DNA of 64,000 bases from Desulfofustis limnaeus. Its GTDB lineage: Bacteria > Desulfobacterota > Desulfobulbia > Desulfobulbales > Desulfocapsaceae. Position numbers and translations under genes: made by a program. Location: contig NZ_AP025516.1 in assembly GCF_023169885.1 (NCBI RefSeq), positions 3,451,501 to 3,515,500 on the forward strand, in the 5' to 3' direction. Of this stretch, positions 18,997 to 28,521 are shown in pieces. Within the stretch, counting starts at the first letter, position 1. Each line of letters begins with the position of its first letter. The notes beneath the pieces were generated by a model. The model saw only the letters and a program-made list of their open reading frames with translations. It had not been told where the DNA came from and searched no databases.

Positions 18997-19902
18997 TCAG
19001 CTGCGCCAATCATCGGCCATCTTGAAGCGGACCGCCAGAGGGTTGTGGTCGGAACTCTGCACAGGGTAGCTGGTCGTATCGACGACTTGGAGTCCGCGAT
19101 AGTAGACACCATCGACCGGGCGGTCGAAAAACCTGACCCGGTGATCCGGCTGGAAGGATACCGCCTGAAGCCCGAGCGCTGCCATCTCCGCTTCGATCAG
19201 AGCGGTTCGTTCGGTGCTCCAGGTGTTGAAGTCTCCGGCAACGACGACTGGACCGCGGTGGTCCCGGATCATCTCTTTTATGGATTCGACTTGGCGGCGC
19301 ACGGCATCGAGGGCAACAGTAAAATTCACCACATGCACGTTTACCACCAGTAATTGCTCAACCGAATCGGCAAGAGGATACCTGCTGACCAGAGCCATTT
19401 TCGGAATCCGAATCAGCGGTTCCGGCTCCCGTGCAGCGCAATAGCTATCGGCCCGGACGCGGGCCACCGACATGACGCCGACATCATCGGTCGCCGTATG
19501 AAATGCCGGGGCCAGGAGCCAGTCCCGGTCCAGTTGCCGCAGGCCGGCACGAAACCGGCGGTCCAATACCGCTTCCTGAAGCAACACGATGTCGGCTTCA
19601 GCCGCCAGTCCCCTGAGATCCTCATACCACCTGCTGTCCCCGCCTTTCTGCGTATTCCAGCTGAAGACAGTGAACCCTGAACGGTCGATCTTACCGGAGT
19701 CGGGTGGGTGCGAGTCGGTCCGGGTTTCTTCGGCATTGCAGGCGGCCACCGCGCGCACCATCACTTGATCGCGATTACCGCTGAGCACGTAGGCCTTTTC
19801 CGGTACAGCAAGCCCCTCGGCCCACAAAACCGACACGGTGCAGAGGGCACCAAATCCCACCAACAAGGCTATCCGTTTACCGAGATGCCGAAATCCACGC
19901 AT
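18997..19902 (-). CDS. Exported endonuclease/exonuclease/phosphatase-fold protein
   Basis: A 301-residue protein with an N-terminal hydrophobic segment (residues 11-29) ending in a possible signal cleavage after LWA. The EEP fold signature is complete: VFSWNTQKG (Asn), VLLQEAV (Glu), VVAGDFNTW and QSSDHNPLAVRF near the C-terminus. Family members are metal-dependent DNases or phosphodiesterases. GGGAGACATC precedes the ATG. An extracytoplasmic nuclease or phospholipase/phosphatase is likely; the substrate cannot be read from sequence. Confidence 0.8.
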   Translation of the reverse strand: MRGFRHLGKRIALLVGFGALCTVSVLWAEGLAVPEKAYVLSGNRDQVMVRAVAACNAEETRTDSHPPDSGKIDRSGFTVFSWNTQKGGDSRWYEDLRGLAAEADIVLLQEAVLDRRFRAGLRQLDRDWLLAPAFHTATDDVGVMSVARVRADSYCAAREPEPLIRIPKMALVSRYPLADSVEQLLVVNVHVVNFTVALDAVRRQVESIKEMIRDHRGPVVVAGDFNTWSTERTALIEAEMAALGLQAVSFQPDHRVRFFDRPVDGVYYRGLQVVDTTSYPVQSSDHNPLAVRFKMADDWRS

Positions 19903-19976
19903 GATGTCTCCCTATCGTGACCACAAACCCTGACATTATAGTGCATGATCCCCCCAAAGCAAGAGCTAACCTTGGA

Positions 19977-21050
19977 TCACAAGCCGTGCCGTCGATCGGG
20001 AGAAACGACCTGGAAATGAAAGCTTGTGGATTGCCGATATCTTCGACCGGAAGGCAGGATGACCGAAGGGAAGGCCCGTTGGTTGGGTGAATCGGGAAAG
20101 TGTTGCATCAGCAGGCACACAGCTTCGTCCCCTTTAATCGGAGCGGAATCGTCCGTTTCCTCGCCCCGGCAGCAGGGAAAGCCGGACCGGAGGTGCAGGC
20201 AGGGCTGGCTGGTTCTGATGGTTACCGATCGGCCACTGGCGGGATGAACCAAGGCGGCGGCCTCCGTGCCGGCATCACCGCCGTTGGTAAGGGCGAAGTA
20301 CAGACTCAGGCAACCGGTGTCGCCCAGTTGCTCTTTCAGGTCCGCTCGCAGCAATCCCATCGATCGAAACGCACGCAGATCGAGCAGCGTACCATCCACT
20401 CTCTTCAGCGTTCCGAGGGGCAATCGCTCACCGTTAACAGGCACATGACCGGAGGCGTGGATCCGCAGGTGGTGTTCATCGACCGGGCCCCCACCGGCCA
20501 GATTGAGACAAAGGTTCTGGGTCAGATTGATGGCCGTGGCGCGATCGCTGGCTGCGGTGAATTCGACGATCAGACGGCTATCCGGGGTCAGCAAATAGAG
20601 GGCTTGCACGTCGACGGTACCGGGATACCCTTCGTCGCCGTCCGGGCTGGTCAGGGACAACTGCACACCGCAGCCCCGGCTTTCCCGGATCGGGAGCGCT
20701 TCCCACACTTTTTTGGCAAATCCGGCGAAGCCGCCATGCAGATGATGTCGACCGCAGTTGGCGGAGAGGGCGTAGCTGACGCCATCGATCTTGAAGGAGG
20801 CCGAATTGATACAATCGGCACAGCGACCGATCACCGCTCCGAGGCAGGCGGGATCTTCACGGTACTCGGCCAGCGATGCTCGCCCCTGAAGGACGTTGAT
20901 CGGCCGACCGAAACGGTCCGGCACCCGGATGGAGGTAATGGTCCCGCCGAAAGTGGTGAGCGAAACCACCAGTCCGCCGTCATTGCTGATCGTATACAGA
21001 TCGATATCCCGGCCCTGATGCGAACCGTATGGTTTTCTGATCAGATGCAC
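19977..21050 (-). CDS. Aldose 1-epimerase (GalM)-like protein lacking the catalytic residues
   Basis: A 357-residue GalM-fold protein with a GTG start preceded by GGGGG. HHLHGGFAGFAKKVWEA (102-118) and SPDGDEGYPGTV match galactose mutarotases, so one active-site histidine region is kept. The TNHxYFNL motif has become TQNLCLNL, with Asn179 where the catalytic acid His should be. The CLExQHFPD motif reads CLLMQHFPD, with Leu314 replacing the catalytic base Glu. The GRYANRI motif is also altered (GRCADC). It may bind sugars or regulate rather than epimerise. Surrounding genes give no pathway. Confidence 0.75.
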   Translation of the reverse strand: MHLIRKPYGSHQGRDIDLYTISNDGGLVVSLTTFGGTITSIRVPDRFGRPINVLQGRASLAEYREDPACLGAVIGRCADCINSASFKIDGVSYALSANCGRHHLHGGFAGFAKKVWEALPIRESRGCGVQLSLTSPDGDEGYPGTVDVQALYLLTPDSRLIVEFTAASDRATAINLTQNLCLNLAGGGPVDEHHLRIHASGHVPVNGERLPLGTLKRVDGTLLDLRAFRSMGLLRADLKEQLGDTGCLSLYFALTNGGDAGTEAAALVHPASGRSVTIRTSQPCLHLRSGFPCCRGEETDDSAPIKGDEAVCLLMQHFPDSPNQRAFPSVILPSGRRYRQSTSFHFQVVSPDRRHGL

Positions 21051-21278
21051 CCCCGTGCCCCCCTCGTCTCTCCTCGGCCGCCCAACGATCCTCCCGGATC
21101 ACATTATCGTCGCCCACTCAGCTGCAAGACCTGTCGGGCACGGCGGGCCACCCCCCACAATTGCCTTGAACCGGATGCATATATCCAGGTACAGTGGGTG
21201 CTGTCTGAGTTGACTAGCCGCTCTGGTAAAACCGAACAGGTCTCCGAACCCTTCTTGACCTGATTACCGCAGGAATTC

Positions 21279-21590
21279 ATGAGTATCTTTCGGATCCATT
21301 TCACCTGGCAGGAAAAAACCTACACGTTGAAGGCCCGCAGCCTCGACATGACCCATCCCTACTTTGTCGCCATCATGGATTTGGTACTGCCGGCAGAAAG
21401 TCATGTCCTGATCAATCCTGCCGATGACGAGATACGAAAGAAATTCGGATCGGTTCGTCAATTGATGCTCCCCTTCCAATCGGTATCCCTGATCGAGGAG
21501 TATACCGAAGACCCCGACTACCGGGAAAACGATAAGGCCCCAGCCAAAGCCGAGGTGGTCTTCAGCGATCGCTTCGGCAAGAAGACCTGA
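21279..21590 (+). CDS. DUF1820 family protein
   Basis: A 103-residue protein preceded by AGGAATTC. The opening MSIFRIHFTWQEKTYTLKAR, the central VLINPADDEIRKKFGSVRQL and the closing LPFQSVSLIEEY follow the DUF1820 pattern. It is small, soluble, beta-rich and without cysteines. DUF1820 proteins have no established function. It is isolated, with the GalM-like gene diverging on one side and the ThiF-like gene converging on the other. Confidence 0.8.
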   Translation: MSIFRIHFTWQEKTYTLKARSLDMTHPYFVAIMDLVLPAESHVLINPADDEIRKKFGSVRQLMLPFQSVSLIEEYTEDPDYRENDKAPAKAEVVFSDRFGKKT

Positions 21591-21633
21591 CCGCATGGCC
21601 GCATCGGTCACCAGCCACACTCTATCCTGCCGA

Positions 21634-22497
21634 TCAGGGCAATGGCAGATCGACTGCGTGCCGCCCATGGTCGGACAGATCGACGAACAATAAGCGATTG
21701 CGCAAGGTCGACGGCCTCCCGATGACCATCGCCACCGCCTCGGCACACTCGATAGCGGCCAGGCTCACGGCGGTAAACGGCAGGGTGCCAAGCGTCGCCT
21801 CGGCCCCGGAAACGGTTTTTTGCGAATCACCATAGATCACGTCAAAACCATGGTCTTCGGGAAAAATGACGGTCGCCTGTCCGCTGCTTCCGGCAATCGC
21901 CGCGGAGACCAGGGGGATGCCAAGAGTCCGGCAGCTGCGTTGCAGTGAGAACCGGGCAGCAATGGAATCCAGTGCATCCACTGCCAGCGTCGCACCCGCC
22001 ACCAGCGAGCAACCATTGTCATTATCGAGGAAAGCGGCCACGGCCCGCTTGCGAACCGCCGGATTAATGGAGCCGACCCTGCGGGCAGCGGTTTTCGCTT
22101 TGCTCTTGCCCAACGATGAGGCACTGCTGAGCAATTGCCGGTTCAGGTTGCTGTCGACGAAACGATCACCGTCAATCAAGGTGAGCCTGCCAATCCCGAT
22201 CCTGGCCAATATTTCGCAAACGGTTCCGCCAAGGCCGCCAAGACCGACAATCGCCACATGCGCCCGCAGCAATCGAAGCTGATCCCGGCACGACAGGCTG
22301 GTCTGATTCCTGGCATAGACTTCGGGGATGACATCTGCCTCCAGGGCAACGACCTGTACCTGCCATTGCGAGACCCGGTAGGTTCGCGCCAGGCCTCGCT
22401 GTTCGGCAAAAGACAATGACAGGTAGCCACTACCGTCACCCCTCGAGGCCGGGCGAGCGGCCTCACGAACAGCCTGATCGAGCCCTTCTTTCATCAC
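21634..22497 (-). CDS. HesA/MoeB/ThiF family E1-like adenylyltransferase
   Basis: A 287-residue E1-like enzyme. The nucleotide motif GLGGLGGTVCEILARIG and LIDGDRFVDSNLNRQLL near 100-125 are the ThiF/MoeB hallmarks, and the later DALDSIAARFSLQ segment also fits. No CxxC pairs are present, so the zinc site of MoeB/ThiF is absent, as in many HesA-type proteins. Family members adenylate the C-terminus of a ubiquitin-like sulfur carrier; none is encoded nearby. The ATG overlaps the plsY stop as ATGA. Confidence 0.85.
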   Translation of the reverse strand: MMKEGLDQAVREAARPASRGDGSGYLSLSFAEQRGLARTYRVSQWQVQVVALEADVIPEVYARNQTSLSCRDQLRLLRAHVAIVGLGGLGGTVCEILARIGIGRLTLIDGDRFVDSNLNRQLLSSASSLGKSKAKTAARRVGSINPAVRKRAVAAFLDNDNGCSLVAGATLAVDALDSIAARFSLQRSCRTLGIPLVSAAIAGSSGQATVIFPEDHGFDVIYGDSQKTVSGAEATLGTLPFTAVSLAAIECAEAVAMVIGRPSTLRNRLLFVDLSDHGRHAVDLPLP

Positions 22498-23087
22498 CGT
22501 TTCTTCCAGCTTTTTTCCTCTCCCCGGCGAAGCCGGCCGATGTTGTCCCGGTGCTTGAACCAGATCAGCACGGCAATGACCAGTGCAGCCAGGACCGTCA
22601 CCATCGGCATCTTAACGGCCAGGAGCCAGAGCGGCATCAGCGCTGCCGTCAGCAGTGAGCCGGCCGACACGAAGCCGGTGAAGCCAACCGTCGCCACAAA
22701 CACCAGCAGGCTGATGCCGACAGCTGCAGGCGACAGGAAAAGAAACACCCCCAAAGCCGTGGCCACCCCCTTGCCGCCGCGAAATCCGAGATACACCGGA
22801 AACATGTGGCCGACAACAGCCAATACTCCACAGGCGGGTACCAGCCATGTTTCAAGCGGTGAGGCGGCATAGAGCCGAGCGGCAAGAAAAATAGGAAAGA
22901 AGCCCTTGAGACAGTCGAGGATCAGGGTCATGACCCCGAATTTCTTGCCCAACAGCCGATTGACGTTGGTGGCCCCGATGTTACCGCTGCCGCCGGCACG
23001 AACATCGATGCCGGCCAGCCTGCCGACAAGAAAACCAAAGGGTACGGCGCCGATAAGATAGCTTGCAATCGGCCAGAAAATGTCCAT
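22494..23087 (-). CDS. plsY: Glycerol-3-phosphate acyltransferase PlsY
   Basis: A 197-residue integral membrane enzyme that transfers acyl from acyl-phosphate to glycerol-3-phosphate, the first step of phospholipid synthesis. The three active-site loops are visible: GSGNIGATNVNR (residues 33-44), GFRGGKGVATALG (near 95-107) and the later KHRDNIGRLRRGEE. The start at 23087 gives the usual short N-terminus MDIFWPIASYLIG; a longer in-frame ATG 14 codons upstream is less likely. No strong ribosome-binding site is seen. Confidence 0.93.
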   Translation of the reverse strand: MDIFWPIASYLIGAVPFGFLVGRLAGIDVRAGGSGNIGATNVNRLLGKKFGVMTLILDCLKGFFPIFLAARLYAASPLETWLVPACGVLAVVGHMFPVYLGFRGGKGVATALGVFLFLSPAAVGISLLVFVATVGFTGFVSAGSLLTAALMPLWLLAVKMPMVTVLAALVIAVLIWFKHRDNIGRLRRGEEKSWKKR

Positions 23088-23282
23088 AGTGTTAACCGTA
23101 TCAGTTGGGCGGGAAAAGGTAATGATCACTGCCAGCCTGCCACTTTACCGTTTCGTCACCGACATGGCAACAGCAGCGCGATCGATTGCCCTCTTCGCTC
23201 ACCATTCACCATAGCCAACAAAACGAAGGCGTGGTATATTACTTATTTTCGCCCTGACTTCTCACTAACGCTTAGCATACCG

Positions 23283-23798
23283 ATGGCCTTACGAAAAATC
23301 CTTGAATATCCCGAGCCGGTCTTGCGGCTCAAGGCAACGCCTGTTGAACACTTCGACGAGCAGCTCCGCCTCCTCGCCGAGGATATGGTGGAGACCATGT
23401 ATGACGCACCCGGAATCGGCCTGGCCGCCCCGCAGATTGGCGAATCGGCACGGGTCATCGTGGTCGACACCAGCAAACAGGGGGAAGAAAGACAATCGAT
23501 GGTGCTGGTCAATCCGGAGATAACCGCGCACGAAGGTTTCCAGGTCGACGAAGAGGGCTGCCTCAGTGTCCCGGAACTGACCGCCCAGGTCCAGCGCTAT
23601 CTCAAAATTACGGTTGCCTATCAAGACCTGGACGGCTCGGCACGGGAACTGGAGACACAGAACCGGTTCGCCGTGGTACTGCAACATGAGATCGACCATC
23701 TTGATGGGATCCTGTTCATCGACCACCTCAGCCCGCTGAAACGAAGCCTCTACAAGAAGAAGCGCAAAAAGATGTTGGCCGCGGAGTCCGCCGCCTAA
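23283..23798 (+). CDS. def: Peptide deformylase
   Basis: A 171-residue metalloenzyme removing the formyl group from nascent chains. All three motifs are present: GIGLAAPQIG (near 42-51), EGCLSVPEL (near 88-96) and HEIDHLDG (near 133-140), the last two holding the metal Cys and two His. Its TAA overlaps the fmt ATG by one base, coupling deformylase to the formylating enzyme as in many bacteria. Confidence 0.97.
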   Translation: MALRKILEYPEPVLRLKATPVEHFDEQLRLLAEDMVETMYDAPGIGLAAPQIGESARVIVVDTSKQGEERQSMVLVNPEITAHEGFQVDEEGCLSVPELTAQVQRYLKITVAYQDLDGSARELETQNRFAVVLQHEIDHLDGILFIDHLSPLKRSLYKKKRKKMLAAESAA

Positions 23799-24754
23799 TG
23801 GAACAACCCCGCTTTCGGATCGTATTCATGGGAACGCCGCTCTTTGCCGTTCCCAGCCTACATGCGTTGTTAAAGGGTCCCGACCAGGTCGTCGCCGTGG
23901 TCACCCAGCCGGACCGTCCCCGCGGACGGGGTCGCCGCCCGACGGCCCCACCGGTGAAAACCCTCGCCGTCGAACACCAGGTATCGGTCCTTCAACCGGA
24001 AAAAATACGCACGCAGGCCTGTACCGATGCCCTCGGAGCCTACCGGCCGGATGTGATCGTCGTTGCCGCCTATGGTAAGATCCTGCCGCCAGCACTGCTG
24101 GAGTTGCCGCGCTTCGGCTGCATCAACGTCCACGGCTCCCTGTTGCCGCGTCACCGCGGTGCCGCACCGATCCAATGGGCCCTGATCCGGGGCGACAGTG
24201 AAATCGGCGTCACGATCATGCAGATGGACGAGGGAATGGATACCGGCGATATCCTGCTCAAGGCCTCCCTCATTCCGGACCCCGGCGAAACGACCGGGTC
24301 GTTGTTGCCCAAGCTGGCCGACCTCGGCAGCCAGACCTTGATGGATGCCCTCGACCTGCTCGGCCAGGGAGGTCTGGCCACGCTCAAGCAGAACGACAAG
24401 CTGGCCACCCAGGCGCCGATGCTGAAGAAAGAGGACGGCCTGATCGACTGGCATCAATCGGCCCTGTCTCTCGACCGGTTGATTCGCGGGTTGGACCCAT
24501 GGCCCACCGCCTACTCGTACCTGGACGGTAAGCAGTTCCAGTTTTTTTCACCGCGGGTGGTGCATGAGCAATCGCCCCACCCCCCCGGTACCGTGCTGCG
24601 TGCTGACCGGGAGGGGTTATTGCTGGCCACCGGTCGCGATTGCCTGCTGATCGGGGCGATCAAACCGGAAGGCCGCAGCCGGATGGATGTGGCCGCTTTT
24701 CTCAACGGCCGCCCGATAGAGCCCGGACAGCGCTTTACCGGGCCGATCTCCTGA
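23798..24754 (+). CDS. fmt: Methionyl-tRNA formyltransferase
   Basis: A 318-residue enzyme using 10-formyltetrahydrofolate to formylate initiator Met-tRNA. The N-terminal Rossmann-like domain begins IVFMGTPLFAVPSL. The catalytic block is NVHGSLLPRHRGAAPIQWAL near 110-129, followed by GVTIMQMDEGMDTGDIL. The C-terminal tRNA-binding domain starts near 205. It overlaps def by one base and precedes larC by four bases. Confidence 0.96.
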   Translation: MEQPRFRIVFMGTPLFAVPSLHALLKGPDQVVAVVTQPDRPRGRGRRPTAPPVKTLAVEHQVSVLQPEKIRTQACTDALGAYRPDVIVVAAYGKILPPALLELPRFGCINVHGSLLPRHRGAAPIQWALIRGDSEIGVTIMQMDEGMDTGDILLKASLIPDPGETTGSLLPKLADLGSQTLMDALDLLGQGGLATLKQNDKLATQAPMLKKEDGLIDWHQSALSLDRLIRGLDPWPTAYSYLDGKQFQFFSPRVVHEQSPHPPGTVLRADREGLLLATGRDCLLIGAIKPEGRSRMDVAAFLNGRPIEPGQRFTGPIS

Positions 24755-24758
24755 CGCC

Positions 24759-25943
24759 ATGGTCGGCCAAAGCACCCTCGCCTATCTCGACTGTTTCTCC
24801 GGGGTCAGCGGCGATATGCTGCTCGGCGCCCTGCTCGATTGCGGTCTGGACGAGCAGTTTTTGCGCCGTGAGTTGGCGGGACTGGATCTGCCTTCCTGGG
24901 AATTGCGGATATCCCGTTGCACCCGGCACGGCATCGGCGGCATCCGCGTCCAGGTGGAAGGAGATGCAGCCCAGCCGCTGCGGACCATCCCCGACATCAC
25001 CCGAGTTCTGCAAACAAGTCGTCTGGACCGGCCGATCATCGAACGGGCCCTGCGGGTTTTTCATCGCCTGGCCGAGGCCGAGGCCCGCGTCCACCAGATA
25101 CCGGTCGAACGCATCCATTTTCACGAGATCGGAGCGCTGGACACCATCGTTGACGTGGTCGGTGTGCTACTCGGTTTCGACCGGCTTGGCATCACCACCA
25201 TCCACAGTGCTCCTTTGCCGCTCGGCCGAGGTTTTGTTCGCTGCGCCCACGGCCGACTGCCGCTGCCGGCCCCGGCGGTCTGCGAGCTGCTGGCCGGGGT
25301 TCCGGTCTACGGCGTCACGGCCGAACGCGAGTTGGTGACCCCGACCGGAGCCGCCCTGGTGGTGGAGTTGGCCGAACAGTTCGGCCCGCTCCCCGATCTG
25401 CAACTGGGCCGTACCGGCTATGGCGCCGGTCAGGCGGAAGGAGAGGAGCGGTGTCCCAATCTCCTGCGCTTGCTGACCGGTACCCCCCGGAACGGCAGCG
25501 AACCGGGCCGGGTTGAAGTCATCGAAACCCATCTTGATGACTGGCAGACAGAAGGATTCCCCTGGTTGTGCGACCGTCTCTTCGTCCACCACGCCCTCGA
25601 CGTGAGCCTCATCCCCATGCAGATGAAAAAGGGAAGGCCCGGATTCTGCCTGCGGGTCATCGCCGATCCCGCCCATGGACCGGATATCCGGAAGGTGATC
25701 CTGACCGAGACCTCGTCCATCGGCCTGCGTTATCGCACCGAACAGCGTTTGACCTTGCCGCGCCGCCCGGTGAGTGTTGCCACCCGCTGGGGCGATATCA
25801 CCGCCAAGCAGGTGGAGACGCCGGCCGGCCCGAAGATCTACCCGGAGTACGAAGCGTGTCGGAGCGTTGCCGAACAGCACCGGGTACCGCTTGATCTGGT
25901 CTATCGGGAAATACTCGCAAGAAGCACGAACGGAAACGACTGA
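24759..25943 (+). CDS. larC: Nickel-pincer cofactor biosynthesis protein LarC (DUF111)
   Basis: A 394-residue protein opening AYLDCFSGVSGDMLLGALLDCGL, the LarC signature, with VERIHFHEIGALDTIVDVVG near 110-130 and GRGFVRCAHGRLPLPAPA after it. LarC inserts nickel into the pyridinium dithiocarboxylic acid pincer cofactor of lactate racemase-type enzymes. In Lactobacillus the gene is read with a programmed frameshift; here it is one continuous frame. LarA, LarB and LarE are not in the window. It is tightly packed between fmt and pgpA. Confidence 0.88.
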   Translation: MVGQSTLAYLDCFSGVSGDMLLGALLDCGLDEQFLRRELAGLDLPSWELRISRCTRHGIGGIRVQVEGDAAQPLRTIPDITRVLQTSRLDRPIIERALRVFHRLAEAEARVHQIPVERIHFHEIGALDTIVDVVGVLLGFDRLGITTIHSAPLPLGRGFVRCAHGRLPLPAPAVCELLAGVPVYGVTAERELVTPTGAALVVELAEQFGPLPDLQLGRTGYGAGQAEGEERCPNLLRLLTGTPRNGSEPGRVEVIETHLDDWQTEGFPWLCDRLFVHHALDVSLIPMQMKKGRPGFCLRVIADPAHGPDIRKVILTETSSIGLRYRTEQRLTLPRRPVSVATRWGDITAKQVETPAGPKIYPEYEACRSVAEQHRVPLDLVYREILARSTNGND

Positions 25944-26404
25944 TGGACCGGGTAATCGTGGCAATCGCCACCGGCCTCTACACCGGCATGATCCCCAAAG
26001 CCCCCGGCACTTGGGGTTCCGCCTTCGCCCTGATTCCCTGGTTCTTCTGCCGGAACCTGAGCGTGACCCACTATCTGCTGCTGCTGGTCGGGCTCTTTGT
26101 CGTGGGATTCCTCTGCGCCGGCTCGGCGGAGAAGATCATCGACCGTCCCGACCCGGGTTGCATCGTCATCGACGAAGTCCTCGGCATGTTCGTCACCCTG
26201 ATGCTGGCGCCCGCCCATCCCCTGGCTTGGCTGGCCGGATTTGTGCTGTTCAGGATCTTCGACATCACCAAGCCGTTTCCGGTCTCCTGGCTGGACAGCC
26301 ACCTGCACGGCGGTATCGGCATCATGGCCGACGACATCGTCGCCGGCCTTTACGCCTGTGCCTGCCTCCAGCTTGGGTGGCTGATGCTGACCAGTTTCAG
26401 CTGA
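25943..26404 (+). CDS. pgpA: Phosphatidylglycerophosphatase A
   Basis: A 153-residue membrane phosphatase that dephosphorylates phosphatidylglycerol phosphate. KAPGTWGSAFAL near residues 18-29, CIVIDEVLGMFVTL near 72-85 and FDITKPFPVSWLDSHLHGGIGIMADDIVAG near 105-134 are the PgpA motifs with the conserved acidic residues. Its ATG overlaps the larC TGA by one base. It ends the def-fmt-larC-pgpA run and converges on leuD. Confidence 0.92.
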   Translation: MDRVIVAIATGLYTGMIPKAPGTWGSAFALIPWFFCRNLSVTHYLLLLVGLFVVGFLCAGSAEKIIDRPDPGCIVIDEVLGMFVTLMLAPAHPLAWLAGFVLFRIFDITKPFPVSWLDSHLHGGIGIMADDIVAGLYACACLQLGWLMLTSFS

Positions 26405-26440
26405 CGACCGGCGATGCCGCCCGAGGGGCACCGACCGGGA

Positions 26441-27058
26441 TCAGGCCAGTGTCGAGAAAGCCGGCAGGCGGCGGTGTACCTGGTCTATCTCATCTTCGTT
26501 GCGCAGCAGTTGCTCAAGCGTGTCCCAGGTGCCCTCGAGCAGGGCGCTGCGAGCGGCCGGATTCATGGTCAGCGGCTCCGTTTTTCCGGCAAAGGAGAGG
26601 GTCAGAGTCTCAAGGTCGATGGTCAAAACCACCGTCGGATCCTCCTCAATCCGGCGCTGCAGTTCGACCACTTCCGGCTCCTTCAGCGTCGCCGTCACCA
26701 GGCCGATACTGGTGCAGTTACCAGCAAAGATCTCGGCGAAGGAGACACCGATGATGGCCTTGATACCAAAGCGATGCAGGGCCTGTGGCGCATGTTCCCG
26801 GCTGGAGCCGCAGCCGAAATTATTATTGACGACAAGAATCTCGGCGCCGCGAAAACGCTCGTCGTTGAACGGATGGTGCCGCTTTGTTCCGTCGCTGTTG
26901 AAGCGTTCGTCCCGGAACACCTGGTCGCCGAGCCCGGTAAAAGTGATGGAGCGCAAAAAACGCGCCGGAATGATCCGATCGGTATCGATATCATTTCCCG
27001 GCAGTACCAGCCCGCGTCCCTGCATCCTTCTAAACGTGGCTCCCCTCGTCTCAGTCAT
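26441..27058 (-). CDS. leuD: 3-isopropylmalate dehydratase small subunit
   Basis: A 205-residue subunit of isopropylmalate isomerase in leucine synthesis. [22 protein letters not shown] near 18-39 and the swivel-domain motif [19 protein letters not shown] near 80-98 are diagnostic. The start at 27058 overlaps the leuC end by eight bases; the longer in-frame ATG would lie deeper in leuC. The length fits the bacterial LeuD class of about 200 residues rather than the shorter archaeal type. Confidence 0.94.
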   Translation of the reverse strand: MTETRGATFRRMQGRGLVLPGNDIDTDRIIPARFLRSITFTGLGDQVFRDERFNSDGTKRHHPFNDERFRGAEILVVNNNFGCGSSREHAPQALHRFGIKAIIGVSFAEIFAGNCTSIGLVTATLKEPEVVELQRRIEEDPTVVLTIDLETLTLSFAGKTEPLTMNPAARSALLEGTWDTLEQLLRNEDEIDQVHRRLPAFSTLA

Positions 27059-28472
27059 GACGCTCACCCCGGAGGAAGTCTCTGACATCGGCGACACTGC
27101 CGGAAACGGCGGCTGCCGCGACCATGGCCGGGCTCATCAGCAAGGTCCGACCGTGCGGCGCCCCCTGGCGGCCGATGAAGTTGCGGTTCGACGAACTGGC
27201 GCAGAGCTGGCGGCCGGCCAGTTTGTCGGGATTCATGGCCAGGCAGAGGGAACAACCCGGCTCGCGCCATGCAAAACCAGCGTCGTGAAACACCCGATCG
27301 AGTCCTTCCTGCTCCGCTTGCCGCTTCACCCGTCTCGATCCAGGTACGGCCAAAGCCCTTACTCCGGCGGCTACCCGGCGCCCGCGCAAGACTTCGGCTG
27401 CGGCCCGGAAATCGGAAAGCCGACCGTTGGTGCATGAGCCGATGAAGGCCACGTCGACCGGTTCCCCGAGCAGTTTCCGTCCTGGCTCAAAACCCATATG
27501 CCGATAGGCCTGGAGCGCCCCCTCCCGCTCTTCTGCCGGGAGTTCATCCGGCTGCGGCAGCGGCTGGTCAATCCCCACCACCTGACCCGGGTTGATGCCC
27601 CAGGTCACCTGCGGCGCCATCCCCTCGATGGCAATCGTTACCCGATCATCATAGACGGCATCAGTATCGGAGGCCATATCCCGCCACGCGTGTACCGCCC
27701 GGTCAAACGCTTCTCCGGTGGGAACGAAAGGGCGCCCGCGCAAATAATCGAAGGTGGTCTGATCCGGATTCACATAGCCGATGCGGGCCCCGCCTTCGAT
27801 ACTCATGTTGCACACGGTCATCCGCTCTTCCATGGACAGGTCCTCAATCGCCGGACCGCCATACTCATAAGCGTAGCCGATGCCACCCTTGACCCCGAGG
27901 GTGCCGATGATCCGCAAGACGATATCCTTGGCGTAGACTCCCGGCGACCGCTGCCCGACCACGTCAATACGCCGGACCTTCAAGCGCTCCAAAGCCAGCG
28001 TCTGGGTCGCCAGGACATCGCGAACCTGCGAGGTCCCGATACCGAAGGCAATCGCCCCGAGAGCACCGTGAGTGGAGGTGTGCGAATCGCCGCAGGCGAT
28101 GGTCATGCCCGGCTGGGTCAGGCCGTTCTCGGGGCCGATGATATGGACAATCCCCTGGTGATCCGACCCCAGACCCAAGAACCGAACCCCGAACTCCCTG
28201 GTATTGGTCTCAAGGGCCTGCAGCATCTCTTCGGCAAGGCTGTCGTCATAGGGCCGGATCTGCTGCTGTAGGGTCGGCACGATATGATCGACGGTGGCGA
28301 TAGTCCGTTGCGGGTATTTCACCGCCAGCCCCCGTTCCCGCAAGGCCTGGAAGGCTTGCGGCGAAGTGACCTCATGCACCAGGTGCAGCGCGATAAACAA
28401 TTGATCTCGGGTCACTGACAGCGCCGCCACCCGATGCGCATCCCAGACCTTGGTAAACAATGTTCTTCCCAT
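27051..28472 (-). CDS. leuC: 3-isopropylmalate dehydratase large subunit
   Basis: A 473-residue aconitase-family subunit holding the [4Fe-4S] cluster. [15 protein letters not shown] is the usual LeuC N-terminus and sets the start at 28472. Cluster cysteines lie in [13 protein letters not shown] and [33 protein letters not shown] is the conserved substrate-site stretch. It follows the cyd genes by 50 bases on the same strand, an unexpected neighbour for an aerobic oxidase, so read-through is possible. Confidence 0.96.
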   Translation of the reverse strand: MGRTLFTKVWDAHRVAALSVTRDQLFIALHLVHEVTSPQAFQALRERGLAVKYPQRTIATVDHIVPTLQQQIRPYDDSLAEEMLQALETNTREFGVRFLGLGSDHQGIVHIIGPENGLTQPGMTIACGDSHTSTHGALGAIAFGIGTSQVRDVLATQTLALERLKVRRIDVVGQRSPGVYAKDIVLRIIGTLGVKGGIGYAYEYGGPAIEDLSMEERMTVCNMSIEGGARIGYVNPDQTTFDYLRGRPFVPTGEAFDRAVHAWRDMASDTDAVYDDRVTIAIEGMAPQVTWGINPGQVVGIDQPLPQPDELPAEEREGALQAYRHMGFEPGRKLLGEPVDVAFIGSCTNGRLSDFRAAAEVLRGRRVAAGVRALAVPGSRRVKRQAEQEGLDRVFHDAGFAWREPGCSLCLAMNPDKLAGRQLCASSSNRNFIGRQGAPHGRTLLMSPAMVAAAAVSGSVADVRDFLRGERHD

Positions 28473-28521
28473 GCAGTAGACTCCGACAAGGGGCGCCGGT
28501 GCTGCCGGCGCCGTTCTCTGT

